DNA of 64,000 bases from Sneathiella aquimaris (GCF_026409565.1 NZ_CP112881.1:496001-560000), one strand, 5' to 3'; counted from the stretch's first letter, positions 1-9,370 are shown. Made by a program: numbers and translations. Notes: generated by a model from the sequence alone, not told the origin.

Positions 1-3000
1 GCCTTGCAGGATCAGTTTTGGTCTCGCGAGACGATCGTAAAAGAATATGCCCATAATCTGTTGATCATCGGGGCATTGAAAGGGTTTGGCAAAACAGCGC
101 AGGAGCTGGGCAAAAGAGCCAGAGGCCTAGGAAGCACTGCGGCGGCTGGAAAATCCTACGCACGGGCACTCGAAAATGTTGCTTTCCTGGGCGAAGCCGG
201 TCTGTTAACGGCAATGAACGGTTTGCTTGAGGGCAATCAGATTTCGCAGGATGACTATCTGGGTAATCTTTTGACGATTGTTCTCCTTAAAGGTACTAAC
301 AAGGTGCTTGAGGGCGGTGAAAAATCTGCATCGACCCGCTTGCAAGAGGCCCGGATAAATAAAATCCTGTCTTATATGGGCAAAGGCCCTGTTCCGGGCA
401 CAGGCCCAACCACGCGTGTCAGCCAGTTACGAGAGGCGCAGATCCGCGAACTGAATTATCAAAACTGGCTTCAGAATGTTGATAAGCCAGCCCGCATTCT
501 TCTGGAAACCTATGGCGGCAATTGGGATGCGGCGCGCAAGGCTTTCCAGAAAGGGGAACTGTCCGCCGCGAATATGCGCAAACTGACCCTGTTGCGCAAA
601 GATATCGTTGATAGCCTCGCCAATGAAATCGTCAGGGAACTGGGCGGTGAAGTTCAGGCCTTTGGATCGGAAAATCTGACCAGCGATTATGACATCAGTT
701 TTGTTGGCCCTAAAGCTCAGTTGGCGGTCATTATTTTTAACGCACGCTTCGCCAGTCGTTGGGGTAAGGCTGCTCAACTGGGCGGGCGGGAAACCGGTGT
801 TGTTCTGGATACCAATGCTTATACGGAAACCATTCAAAGTCTTATAGAACAAGGCCGCGGCGATAGTGTTTTTCAGGATGCTTTTGCCCATATGGCCAAT
901 CGAAAATACCTGTCAGATGCGAACTGGGCGAAGCACCGTGCTTTGGTGTTGGAGAAAACACCTGAAGCGCTGCGGGCGGACGTTCAAAAAGTACTGGATT
1001 TTGCCGAATCTGCTCATCGGGATTTCAAAACGCAAATCCAGTTGAAAATGGCCGAACTGAGCGCCGACAAGGAAAATCCGGTGCGGGAAAGCGATTTGCA
1101 GATCACAGCGGAAAACAGGCTGTATGAAGACGCGCTTAAAGATATTCTGGCGCTCCGTGCGAAGTTTGAAAAAGCGACGGGCGTTGCAAAAGAAGCCTTG
1201 CGCCAGCAACTGCGTAATGCCCAGTCAAAGGCGCTGTATTTTGCTCAGGAAGCCTATCATACCCAAGGGGCGATTGAACATGTGGTGATGTCAATTCAGG
1301 CGGCAAAACGCAAAATTACGGTTGAAAGCCTGACATCGGACACTCCTCCTAAGTTGAAAATTGAATTAACACCGGATCAAGGTCGGCAATCGTATGTGGA
1401 ACAGATCGCCAATATGATGAAGGAGATTTTGCACGAGGGGGATGCTGCCAAGCTCGCTTCCAAAGGGGCAAAATACTTTATTCGGGCACTGGACGCGGCT
1501 CAAATCGCGGGAATAAAACTGGCGGAGTATCGGGCATTAATCGAGCAGGTTGTGGCGTTGGATGCAAACCGGGCTGATCTTGCAAAAGTGCGGGAGATTT
1601 TGGCCGAAAAGGATCTTAAAACCGCAGAGGAGGCCAAAGGTGTTGAATTGACGGCTGCCGAGCGTACGGCAATCGAAAATGCCGCCGCCCAAAAATTCCT
1701 TCAGGATATTCAGCTTTTGTCCAACGAATTGACGGGCAAGCTATATGATGGCCAGACATTACGAGTGGTTGAAAAAGAAGGTCTGGGACGGCTTGCCATT
1801 AAAACCGAAGCAATGAACACGCGGGATATAATTGAAAATATTGACCGACCTACCCAAACATTGATGGAGCGCTTTAAAGGAAACTGGAATAAAGCAAGAA
1901 AAGCCTATCAAACGGGCGAATTGTCAGCTGTCGAGATGCGCCTTCTGGTCAATCTTCGGCGCCGGATTGTCGATAGTCTTGCGGCAGAAATCATCAAGGA
2001 GTTAGGCGGTGAAGTGGAAGCGTTCGGTTCTGAAAACCTGACCAGTGATTATGATATCAGCTTTGTCGGACCAAAAGCGCAGTTGGCGGTTATTCTGTTT
2101 AATGCCCGGTTTGCAGCCGGTTGGGGGCAGGCGGCAAAAATCGGTGGGCGTGAAACCGGAACGGTTCTGGATACCAACGCTTATACAGAAACCATTCAAA
2201 GTCTGATTAAGGCCGGAAAAGGCGATATTACCTATCAGGATGCATTTTCCCATCTGGCGGGCCGGAAATATATGGACAATGACGTCTGGCAAGCCCACCG
2301 TGATCTTATCTTGCAAAATACCCCACAAGCCAACCGTATCAATGTTGAAATCATGTTGCGCTGGGTAGAAGCCTCTAACGATGTTTTCAGGGCGCAGATT
2401 GAAGCACGGAAGAAACAGCTTCTGGAAGATCCAAACTCCAATACCAAACCTGAGGATGCGCAGATCACAGCAGAAAATCGGCTGTATGAAGAGGCCTTGC
2501 AGGATATTCTGCACCTTCGTGAGCAATTCGAAAAAGCAGACGCCACGGGTCAGGATGCACTGCGGTTGAAGTTACGGAATGCTCAATCCCGCGCCCTTTA
2601 CTTCGCGCAGGAGGCCTATCATACTCAAGGGGCGATAGAACATGTTGTCATGTCGTTACAGGCCGCAAAACGCAGCATTACAGTAGAGAGTCTTTTATCC
2701 GATACACCGCCGACCCTCAAAAAGCCGCTGACAACAGAGCAGGGCCGGCAATCCTATTTTGAGCAAGTCGCGAACATGCTCAAGGAAATCCTGCATGATG
2801 GTGATCCGGTAAAACTGGCGTCCAAAGGTGCGAAATACTTTGTCCGTGCCCTGGACGCTGCACAGATTGCAGGTTTGAAGCTTGGTAACCTGAAGTCCGT
2901 CGTCGAGATGACTGTAGCGCTGAACGACAACCGGGCCAATCTGGATAGGGTAAGAGACATTCTGTCGAAGGATGCGTTAGCAAAAGCGCGGGCCGAGAAA

Positions 3001-4197
3001 GGCAGTGCGCTAACCGAAGCGGAAATCAAGCAAATAAGCGATCAGGCGGCACAGGGATATCTGGACGCCATTCAAAAAGCAGCCAATCAGCTTACCGCTG
3101 ACTTGTACAAAAATCACAAACTTGAAGGAACGGGCAAAGACGCTGTTGCGGAAATGAAGCTTGAGCTTCCTGAACCTGCAAATGATAATCTGCCCTTCAG
3201 CGGTGAGAAGGTTGCCCTTGCAGAGGGCGTGGTGGAAAATGCCAGCCTGTCCCGGCGGGAAGCTGGTCCGTCTTCAGACGGGAAAACTGGGGCGGGCCGT
3301 GACAATAGAAGCGCCTTGGAAAATGAAACCTATCGAACCCAGCGCGCCTTGAATTTTACAGGGCCCAATGGCAGGGAAGTTTCGATTTTGTTAGGTGAAT
3401 ATGTTGCGAAAGGCGCCACCAGTTATGTTTATCGACATCTTGAGAACCCAGACTGGCTGATCCGTATTATAAAAAGTGGTGCTCGCGACGCGCAGGCTAT
3501 GGACTCGTTTGGACGGGATGTTCTTCAAAATGAAGTGGATACTCAATTTGTACGCGGTGTGAAGGTTCATAAAACTCTTGAAGCAACGCAGGTTGGGACA
3601 AAGTTTTTCGAAAGCAACGGGGTTCGCAGGATTGAAATTGTTGAATTCATGAAACAAGGCACGGCGGAAGACCTGATGGCCCGCCCTGAACAAAATGGAT
3701 CCCTGACCGATGGTCAGCGCATCGCCCTTGATCAGGGAACCCGCGAGCTTAACCGAAAAGGGTATGCATGGCTGGATAACAAGCCAGACAACTATACGTT
3801 CGAGCGGGTGGTTGAAGGTAAGGATTTGTGGCGGTTGGTCATCATTGATCCGGGCGGTATCGTCCCGATGAGCGGGAAAAGTGCCTATGAACGGTATGTG
3901 AACGCGCATGAATTACAAGGGCGCATTAATTTACTTGAGGATTATATGATCGAACTGCTGGGTCGTCATAAAGGGGCACCTAAATTTGTGGTCATGGATA
4001 TAAATAAGAAGATTTCGGCTGACCATAAGCCAAAAATAAACTTTCAAGCACTTGGCATTGAACCCAAAAATCTTGCTTATTCGCCGATTGGATATTTTAA
4101 CCTTCGTCAGGCGCAGAACTTGTTTGCCATGACCGCAGAGGCAGCCAATCAAAATTACGAAAATCATGTGCGTCAGCAAATGGCGTCTGGGCAGTAG
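1..4197 (+). CDS. Very large multidomain protein, 5' end outside window: two tandem nucleotidyltransferase-like units plus C-terminal protein-kinase-like domain
   Basis: The reading frame is open at base 1, so this is the C-terminal part (about 1398 codons) of a longer protein. Codons 1-150 are Ala/Leu/Gly-rich helices resembling the central region of polymorphic-toxin proteins. Two units follow, at about codons 155-560 and 605-1010, offset by 1362 bp (454 residues). Each carries a GSENLTSDYDIS motif, which fits the G-S-x(n)-D-x-D signature of the DNA polymerase beta nucleotidyltransferase fold, and a strongly conserved helical tail (YFAQEAYHTQGAIEH). Codons 1115-1330 look like a protein kinase: a glycine-rich stretch (VAKGATSYVY), a lysine in WLIRIIKSG, a catalytic-loop match DNKPDN (3774-3791) and IDPG (3844-3855) in the DFG position. 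No same-strand gene follows, so there is no adjacent immunity gene. Secreted-effector status is inference; the domain motifs are seen directly. Confidence 0.7.
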   Translation, partial: ALQDQFWSRETIVKEYAHNLLIIGALKGFGKTAQELGKRARGLGSTAAAGKSYARALENVAFLGEAGLLTAMNGLLEGNQISQDDYLGNLLTIVLLKGTNKVLEGGEKSASTRLQEARINKILSYMGKGPVPGTGPTTRVSQLREAQIRELNYQNWLQNVDKPARILLETYGGNWDAARKAFQKGELSAANMRKLTLLRKDIVDSLANEIVRELGGEVQAFGSENLTSDYDISFVGPKAQLAVIIFNARFASRWGKAAQLGGRETGVVLDTNAYTETIQSLIEQGRGDSVFQDAFAHMANRKYLSDANWAKHRALVLEKTPEALRADVQKVLDFAESAHRDFKTQIQLKMAELSADKENPVRESDLQITAENRLYEDALKDILALRAKFEKATGVAKEALRQQLRNAQSKALYFAQEAYHTQGAIEHVVMSIQAAKRKITVESLTSDTPPKLKIELTPDQGRQSYVEQIANMMKEILHEGDAAKLASKGAKYFIRALDAAQIAGIKLAEYRALIEQVVALDANRADLAKVREILAEKDLKTAEEAKGVELTAAERTAIENAAAQKFLQDIQLLSNELTGKLYDGQTLRVVEKEGLGRLAIKTEAMNTRDIIENIDRPTQTLMERFKGNWNKARKAYQTGELSAVEMRLLVNLRRRIVDSLAAEIIKELGGEVEAFGSENLTSDYDISFVGPKAQLAVILFNARFAAGWGQAAKIGGRETGTVLDTNAYTETIQSLIKAGKGDITYQDAFSHLAGRKYMDNDVWQAHRDLILQNTPQANRINVEIMLRWVEASNDVFRAQIEARKKQLLEDPNSNTKPEDAQITAENRLYEEALQDILHLREQFEKADATGQDALRLKLRNAQSRALYFAQEAYHTQGAIEHVVMSLQAAKRSITVESLLSDTPPTLKKPLTTEQGRQSYFEQVANMLKEILHDGDPVKLASKGAKYFVRALDAAQIAGLKLGNLKSVVEMTVALNDNRANLDRVRDILSKDALAKARAEKGSALTEAEIKQISDQAAQGYLDAIQKAANQLTADLYKNHKLEGTGKDAVAEMKLELPEPANDNLPFSGEKVALAEGVVENASLSRREAGPSSDGKTGAGRDNRSALENETYRTQRALNFTGPNGREVSILLGEYVAKGATSYVYRHLENPDWLIRIIKSGARDAQAMDSFGRDVLQNEVDTQFVRGVKVHKTLEATQVGTKFFESNGVRRIEIVEFMKQGTAEDLMARPEQNGSLTDGQRIALDQGTRELNRKGYAWLDNKPDNYTFERVVEGKDLWRLVIIDPGGIVPMSGKSAYERYVNAHELQGRINLLEDYMIELLGRHKGAPKFVVMDINKKISADHKPKINFQALGIEPKNLAYSPIGYFNLRQAQNLFAMTAEAANQNYENHVRQQMASGQ

Positions 4198-4231
4198 CAG
4201 TAGCCGGACCGAGGTGTGAGGGTATGACTGA

Positions 4232-6871
4232 TCAGCTTGCGAGTTTATGAATTTCTTCATCCAATAATCGGTTCATCAATGTCATGAGTTTGGATAGGTC
4301 CAGGGGTTTGGAACAGACTTCGTCCATGCCGGCCTTCAAATAATCCTCTATATTCTTCGCGACGACATCTGCCGTCAGGGCAATGATCGGTATGTTTTTG
4401 TTGGCGGTCGTGCCTGCCCGAATAAGCCGGGTTGCTTCCAACCCATCCATTACAGGCATGCGGGCATCCATCAAAATAAGGTCGTAAACATCCGTTTCTG
4501 TCGATTTGACAGTATCTGCACCATTTTCCCGAACAGTCACGTCATGACCCAGTTGGGTCAGGATGGTCCGGATGATTTGTTGATTGATGTCGTTGTCTTC
4601 CGCCACAAGAATATTCAGTCTTTTTGTTGATTGCCACTTTTGCTTGCGGGAAATGGCGGGCTGGTGTGGTTCCTGAATTTCTGATTTTTTACAGTGAATG
4701 GTAAACCAGAAGGTACTCCCTGCGCCCGGTTGACTGCTGACATCAATCTGGCCGTGCATCAGTTCTACAAGCTTTTTTGAAATGGAAAGACCAAGGCCTG
4801 TCCCACCGTAGATTCTGGAGGTCGAGTTATCTGCTTGTGCAAATGGTTTGAATAGTCTGTCCTGAACGGTTTTCGTAAGACCGATGCCGGTATCCGTTAC
4901 TTCAAACTTCAGGCAAATATTGTCACCTTCCTGGCTCAGTTGTCTGACAGAAACTGTTGTCCCGCCGTTTTCTGTGAATTTAAGGGCGTTACCAATGAGA
5001 TTGGACAGGATTTGACCGATCCGCAACCGATCTGCACAGATCGAGTGAGGGAGATCCGCATCAATCTTAACGTCCAGGTTCATACCCTTTTCCCGATATT
5101 TTGCTGAGAAAAGCTGAACGGTTTCGTCAATTAGATGGCGGAAATCAAAATCAGTATTTTCGATCTCTATTTTACCCGCTTCCAGTTTGGATTGGTCAAG
5201 GATGTCGTTCAGGATGGCCATCAGATTTTGCCCGGAAACGCGGATTCCTTGCGCCAAGTCTAATTGTTGATCACTGAGTTTATCTTCAATCAAAAGATCC
5301 GTTAAACCAATGATCCCCGCCATTGGGGTCCTGATTTCGTGGCTCATTGCGGTTAAAAACTCTGATTTTGCAACATTCGCCAGCTCAGCCTGTTGTTGGG
5401 CATTTTTTAGATCTGTAATGTCGACGCGAAAGCCCACATAACCCCCTTCAGGGGTTTTTCGTTCCGCTATTTTCAGCCAGCGACCATTTTCCAGTTGCTG
5501 TTCCAGCACTGAGTTACTGTTGCGGTGCGCGGTCATTCGTTCCTGCACCCAATCTTCAACATCATACCCATCCGGGATGGCATATTGGCCTCTTACTGCG
5601 CCGCCTCGAATAATTTCTTCAAAACTATTTCCTGGAACAAATAAATCAGCGGATTTTTCGTAGAACTGTTTGTATTTTTCGTTACACATCACCAGACGGT
5701 CATTTGAGTCAAACAGGACAAAGGCGTCTTCAAGAATATCGATGGCGGAAATCAAACGATTTTGGGCGATTTTGGCTTTTTCTCGTTCGCGCTTGTTTTC
5801 TTCTTCTATCTGCACCTTTTCAGTTACGTTTATGCCAGTACCGCGATACCCCAAAAAGGTTCCGTCTGAAGCGAAATAGGGTTGACCGGAGCTCTGTAGC
5901 CAAATGACGTTGTCGTTGTGGTCAGTGGTTTGATAGATGAAACCGGAAAAAGGTTTTCGGTCTTTTAAATCCTGAAAGTGATGTTGCCAGACTTGGGCGT
6001 TTTCGGGGCTGCCGGCAATAGGTTGCCGCGTCCAGCCAATCATTCTTTGAGCTTTTATGCCGGTGCTTGTTTCAAATGAGTCTGAAAAATAGGTGAATTT
6101 CAGATCTTCATCCATTTCCCACAGCCATTCAGATGCACTCATGGCAAAGTCCTGAAACCGTCTTTCACTGGCTGCCAGAGCTTTTTTCTGACCGGCAAGT
6201 TTTGCAACCAGGGGGCGGATTAACAGATAGCTGGCAACGGCACCAAAAATGATAATAGCGATCGCTGAGAGAATCCCGATAATTCCGGTTTCAATGAAAG
6301 GGGCCCTGATTTCCTGAATGGCGATACTGCCAACAATGCCCAGATCCAGACTGTCAACAAATTCATAGGCGGCCAAAATTTCAACGCCGTTTGCATCTGT
6401 CGTAACCACTGTCCCGGAATGCCCGGATAGCGCCAATTGCATGGGCACGTCTTTTGTCAGCACTTCTGTGTCGGCATTTAATTTACTTTTCAGGTGTTTG
6501 TGTCCGCCTGTTTCCAGATAATAATTGGCGCCATTCGCTGTACTGACCGCAAAAGAAAAACTTCCGGTTTTGCCAAATCCTTCAAAATGTCGGTAAGTGT
6601 CAATCACTTGGTTTAACGTCGTTCCAACAGCACCTTCAGGATTGTCGGCATTGACGTCACGCGCATCAAATCGGGCGACGGCCGCGATGGTTTGTGCCTG
6701 TGATCGTGTTAGCGCCAACAATCCTGCTCTTTGTTGCTCGAGCGCTGCGTTGTAGAGCCCCCAACCCCAAAGGCCCGCTGAACCAGCGGCAATGACAATC
6801 AGGCCAACAATAAGGACGATTTGCTGTTTTTGTAAAAACAGATTTTTAGGTTTCAAGCTGAGGCTCCACAT
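4232..6871 (-). CDS. Hybrid sensor histidine kinase (Cache-like sensor, two PAS, HisKA, HATPase, REC)
   Basis: Inner-membrane hybrid sensor kinase of about 879 residues. A TM helix (about residues 14-38) and a second one near 200-225 bracket a periplasmic Cache-like sensor. Two PAS domains follow (about 240-355 and 375-490). The HisKA motif SHEIRTP has the phospho-accepting His at about 511. The HATPase has an N box (NALKFTENG), DTGIGL and GGTGLGLS. A C-terminal receiver has the phospho-acceptor Asp at about 802 (LMDARMPVMDG). The architecture matches BarA/TorS-like hybrids without an Hpt domain, so phosphotransfer probably continues to an Hpt protein encoded elsewhere. The ATG at 6871 is preferred to a GTG two codons earlier, but neither has a good ribosome binding site. 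It is convergent with the NTase/kinase gene, with only 34 bases between them. The sensed signal is unknown. Confidence 0.93.
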   Translation of the reverse strand: MWSLSLKPKNLFLQKQQIVLIVGLIVIAAGSAGLWGWGLYNAALEQQRAGLLALTRSQAQTIAAVARFDARDVNADNPEGAVGTTLNQVIDTYRHFEGFGKTGSFSFAVSTANGANYYLETGGHKHLKSKLNADTEVLTKDVPMQLALSGHSGTVVTTDANGVEILAAYEFVDSLDLGIVGSIAIQEIRAPFIETGIIGILSAIAIIIFGAVASYLLIRPLVAKLAGQKKALAASERRFQDFAMSASEWLWEMDEDLKFTYFSDSFETSTGIKAQRMIGWTRQPIAGSPENAQVWQHHFQDLKDRKPFSGFIYQTTDHNDNVIWLQSSGQPYFASDGTFLGYRGTGINVTEKVQIEEENKREREKAKIAQNRLISAIDILEDAFVLFDSNDRLVMCNEKYKQFYEKSADLFVPGNSFEEIIRGGAVRGQYAIPDGYDVEDWVQERMTAHRNSNSVLEQQLENGRWLKIAERKTPEGGYVGFRVDITDLKNAQQQAELANVAKSEFLTAMSHEIRTPMAGIIGLTDLLIEDKLSDQQLDLAQGIRVSGQNLMAILNDILDQSKLEAGKIEIENTDFDFRHLIDETVQLFSAKYREKGMNLDVKIDADLPHSICADRLRIGQILSNLIGNALKFTENGGTTVSVRQLSQEGDNICLKFEVTDTGIGLTKTVQDRLFKPFAQADNSTSRIYGGTGLGLSISKKLVELMHGQIDVSSQPGAGSTFWFTIHCKKSEIQEPHQPAISRKQKWQSTKRLNILVAEDNDINQQIIRTILTQLGHDVTVRENGADTVKSTETDVYDLILMDARMPVMDGLEATRLIRAGTTANKNIPIIALTADVVAKNIEDYLKAGMDEVCSKPLDLSKLMTLMNRLLDEEIHKLAS

Positions 6872-6909
6872 TACCACAGCTTACTCTATCATCCAGATGG
6901 TTTCGGAAG

Positions 6910-6932
6910 CGTAAACGGAAACGGAGTTTACG
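6910..6932. repeat. Short inverted repeat upstream of the hybrid kinase gene
   Basis: CGTAAAC (6910-6916) and GTTTACG (6926-6932) are perfect inverted arms around a 9-base spacer. They lie between the end of the GntR gene and the start of the histidine kinase, both on the minus strand. No T tract follows, so this is more likely a protein-binding site than a terminator. Its function is unknown and chance occurrence is possible. Confidence 0.25.
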
Positions 6933-7029
6933 AGGCTTTCTGATGGGTTTGTAAGCCGTTCCAGTATTTGGTTAAGTTCTTGCTCGTAATTAAAGGTTTT
7001 GAATAACCTGCCGTTTAAAAAACGCTTTT

Positions 7030-7734
7030 CTACCGGTCATCGGAACGTTGCTGAAAGGTTGCTTTCAAATGGGTTTGAAAAGAATGTCGGATATGGTTTT
7101 GTGCGGCTTGATCTGCGGCATCAGGGTCGCGCTCTTTTATTGCTTTGATAATCAGTGAATGTTCATCATAGAGTTTTTGTGGACGGCCTTCGGGGATATA
7201 TTTCACGCCTCGCAAAAGGGCCATAGAATCTGAAATGGCACCCAATGCCTTTATCAGGAAACGATTGTGAGCCGCATTGTATATTGCGTGATGCAGCTCC
7301 CAGTTAATCTGGTTCAGTTCTCTTGGGTCGCCAGTGGCTTCGAGACCGCGCTCAAGAATATATTCCATCGCCAGAATTTCAGCCTCGGAAGCGTGTTGAG
7401 CGGCAAAGCGGGCGGCAACGCCTTCTAAATGTTGGCGAACTGCGTAAAGTTCTGCGACTTCTTGCGGATCGAGTTCAGCAACAACGGCGCCTCTTTGAGC
7501 TTCGAAGGTAAGGCGTCCTTCTGACTGTAAACGACGAAAGGCTTCCCGGACCGGTGTTCGGCTCACGTTAAGTGATTTTGTAATGTCAGACTCGCGAATG
7601 CGCTCTCCCGGATGATACTTTCCGTCCCGGATAGCCTGTAACACTTCTTGATGAACATACTCTGCCAAAGATGACTTGTGATTACGTGTTTCATCTTCAT
7701 TTTTTTGTTTGGTTGTCATTGAAAACATATCCAT
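7030..7734 (-). CDS. GntR-family transcriptional regulator, FCD subfamily
   Basis: DNA-binding repressor of about 234 residues. The N-terminal winged helix-turn-helix (about 25-95) has the GntR signature region (SRTPVREAFRRLQSEGRL). The C-terminal all-helical FCD ligand-binding domain (about 100-225) normally binds a small organic acid through a metal. It is divergent from tctCBA. The shared intergenic region holds a perfect TGTATACA-core palindrome on the tct promoter, so this regulator most likely controls that transporter in response to its substrate. A second in-frame ATG (MTTKQK) five codons downstream is an alternative start. Confidence 0.92.
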   Translation of the reverse strand: MDMFSMTTKQKNEDETRNHKSSLAEYVHQEVLQAIRDGKYHPGERIRESDITKSLNVSRTPVREAFRRLQSEGRLTFEAQRGAVVAELDPQEVAELYAVRQHLEGVAARFAAQHASEAEILAMEYILERGLEATGDPRELNQINWELHHAIYNAAHNRFLIKALGAISDSMALLRGVKYIPEGRPQKLYDEHSLIIKAIKERDPDAADQAAQNHIRHSFQTHLKATFQQRSDDR

Positions 7735-7788
7735 AAGGCGCTGCGATTAAATAGAAAATAGCGTCTTCCTTAAAGAAAATCAACGCGC

Positions 7789-7816
7789 TTGACATGAATG
7801 TTTTAAAATGTATACA
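7789..7816 (+). promoter_or_regulatory. Promoter of tctCBA
   Basis: A TTGACA -35 box (7789-7794) and a TATACA -10 box (7811-7816), spaced by 16 bases, lie about 80 bases before the tctC start. The -10 box falls within the palindromic operator described separately. Confidence 0.6.
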
Positions 7817-7819
7817 TTT
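7806..7819. promoter_or_regulatory. Palindromic operator, probable FCD-GntR binding site
   Basis: AAATGTATACATTT is a perfect 14-base palindrome with the TGTATACA core typical of FCD-type GntR regulators. It covers the -10 box of the tct promoter, so binding should block RNA polymerase. The adjacent divergent GntR gene is the obvious candidate for the protein that binds it; that pairing is inference. Confidence 0.6.
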
Positions 7820-7897
7820 AAGAACATTTTCAGAGTTACCAATAGATCTGTCGGGAGCTGTCAGGTCACCAAAAAATTTAAACAGGAGGTTTTCTCG

Positions 7898-8875
7898 ATG
7901 ATCCGAAGATCAAAATTGGCAGTGTTTGCCTTGGCGGCTTCTGTCGCAGCGGCCCTGTTGCCCCTTTCTATCGCTGGTGCGACAGAGTTTCCCAAGAAGC
8001 CTGTCGGCATGATTGTCGCGTATTCTCCTGGGGGCGGCACAGACACGGCAGCAAGGGTTATAGCCAAATATGTGCAGCCCCATCTTGGGCAACGTCTGAT
8101 CATTCAGAATAAGCCGGGTGCCGGAGGGCAAATCGGTTTTACAGCGTTGGCCAAGGCTAAAAATGATGGATATAAAATCGGCTTTATCAATATTCCGTCC
8201 ATTTTCATGGTGAAAATGTTGCGGGACAACGTTCCCTATGAAATGTCCGATTTCGAGGCTATTGCAAATATTCAGCTGGACCCTGTTGTCCTGGTTGTCA
8301 AGGAAGATAGCCCATATAAAACCTTCAAAGATTTTTTGGCAGCAGCAAAAAAGGATCCGGGTAAGGTCAATGTGGGCGGGGACGGTCCTCAATCCAACAA
8401 CCAGCTTCAAGTGGTTGTTGCTGAAAAAGCTCTGACAGTAGATTTTAATTTTGTGCCTTTTAATGGCTCTGGACCTGCGATCACGGCAACATTAGGCGAT
8501 CAGGTTGTCGCATCGGTTCCATCGGCCAGCTCAGCAACCAGTCATATTAAGAACGGTCGTTTGCGGGCTTTGGCGGTGTTTTCGGATAAACGATATGCGT
8601 ATCTGCCAGACGTTCCAACAATTAAAGAGGTCTCTGGTGTTGATGTTCCAGGCATTGGGGCGTCAATGCGTGGTGTCGCTGTGCCTAAAGGTATGCCGGA
8701 AGACGTCAAGGCCGTTATTAAGAATGCATTTCAAAAGGTAATGAAGGATCCAGCATTTATTGCCCATGCTGAGAAGATGGGGCTGCCGCTTCACTATATG
8801 AACGCAGACGATTTCAGCGCCTACTTGTCTGAGGCCGCAACTTCCATAGAGGGTTACATCCCCCTATTGAAATAA
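7898..8875 (+). CDS. tctC: TctC/Bug-family periplasmic substrate-binding protein of a tripartite tricarboxylate transporter
   Basis: Periplasmic receptor of about 325 residues that captures a carboxylate (class not predictable) for the TctAB permease. The ATG at 7898 is chosen because a strong AGGAGGT site (7884-7890) precedes it and a classical signal peptide follows (MIRRSKLAVF..., cleavage near the Ala-Thr-Glu at about 27-30). A longer in-frame ATG at 7808 lies inside the promoter/operator and is rejected. The family motif VAYSPGGGTDTAAR appears just after the mature N-terminus, and KPGAGGQIG further on, both typical of Bug proteins. First gene of tctC-tctB-tctA-lipoprotein. Confidence 0.93.
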   Translation: MIRRSKLAVFALAASVAAALLPLSIAGATEFPKKPVGMIVAYSPGGGTDTAARVIAKYVQPHLGQRLIIQNKPGAGGQIGFTALAKAKNDGYKIGFINIPSIFMVKMLRDNVPYEMSDFEAIANIQLDPVVLVVKEDSPYKTFKDFLAAAKKDPGKVNVGGDGPQSNNQLQVVVAEKALTVDFNFVPFNGSGPAITATLGDQVVASVPSASSATSHIKNGRLRALAVFSDKRYAYLPDVPTIKEVSGVDVPGIGASMRGVAVPKGMPEDVKAVIKNAFQKVMKDPAFIAHAEKMGLPLHYMNADDFSAYLSEAATSIEGYIPLLK

Positions 8876-8906
8876 ATCTACTGTACCGGTTGAGAGGATT
8901 TTGGTC

Positions 8907-9359
8907 ATGCGCCAGGTTTCGTTGAATATGGCATTCGCCACCATTGTCACATGTCTTGCATTGATAAGTTTGTATGTGTCTTTTGGATATTCCTTTGAAA
9001 GTTCGTACTTCCCCAGAATCCTCTCGGCTTTCATCGCGTTGTTGGGTGTTTTTTTTCTGGTTCGCATCCAACTGAGCAAGCCCGTCACGGGCCAAGAGGA
9101 AGAAGACACTCTTGATTTGCGCGCGCAAGGCGTTGCCGCGGCAACCGTGTTTTTAGGTGTGGCTGGCTATGGATTAGCGTTGGCGGTTGTAAATTTTGAA
9201 TTGGCCACTGCCCTTTTCCTTGCCGCATTTATGCTGTTTCTTGGTCAGCGGAATCCAGGGCTCATTATTGCGGTCAGTGCCGGCACCACAGCAATCCTTT
9301 ATGGCATTTTCTTTGAATTTCTTGGCGTTTCCCGTCTGGAAAGTTTTTTCTTTCAGTAG
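8907..9359 (+). CDS. tctB: TctB small membrane subunit of tripartite tricarboxylate transporter
   Basis: Small inner-membrane protein of about 150 residues with four hydrophobic segments, matching the TctB subunit in size and position. The start is the ATG at 8907, preceded by GAGAGGA (8892-8898); an in-frame TTG two codons earlier is less likely. The sequence is poorly conserved in this family, so the call rests mainly on topology and on lying between tctC and tctA. It forms the permease together with TctA. Confidence 0.85.
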   Translation: MRQVSLNMAFATIVTCLALISLYVSFGYSFESSYFPRILSAFIALLGVFFLVRIQLSKPVTGQEEEDTLDLRAQGVAAATVFLGVAGYGLALAVVNFELATALFLAAFMLFLGQRNPGLIIAVSAGTTAILYGIFFEFLGVSRLESFFFQ

Positions 9360-9370
9360 GACATTGATTA

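Noticed and set aside
1-4231. Toxin-immunity pair or prophage tail gene
   Set aside because: No same-strand gene follows the NTase/kinase protein and no phage genes are present; only the domain content hints at an effector role.
7808-7897. N-terminal extension of tctC from an ATG at 7808
   Set aside because: This ATG lies inside the -10 box and palindromic operator, and the signal peptide and AGGAGGT site clearly belong to the ATG at 7898.
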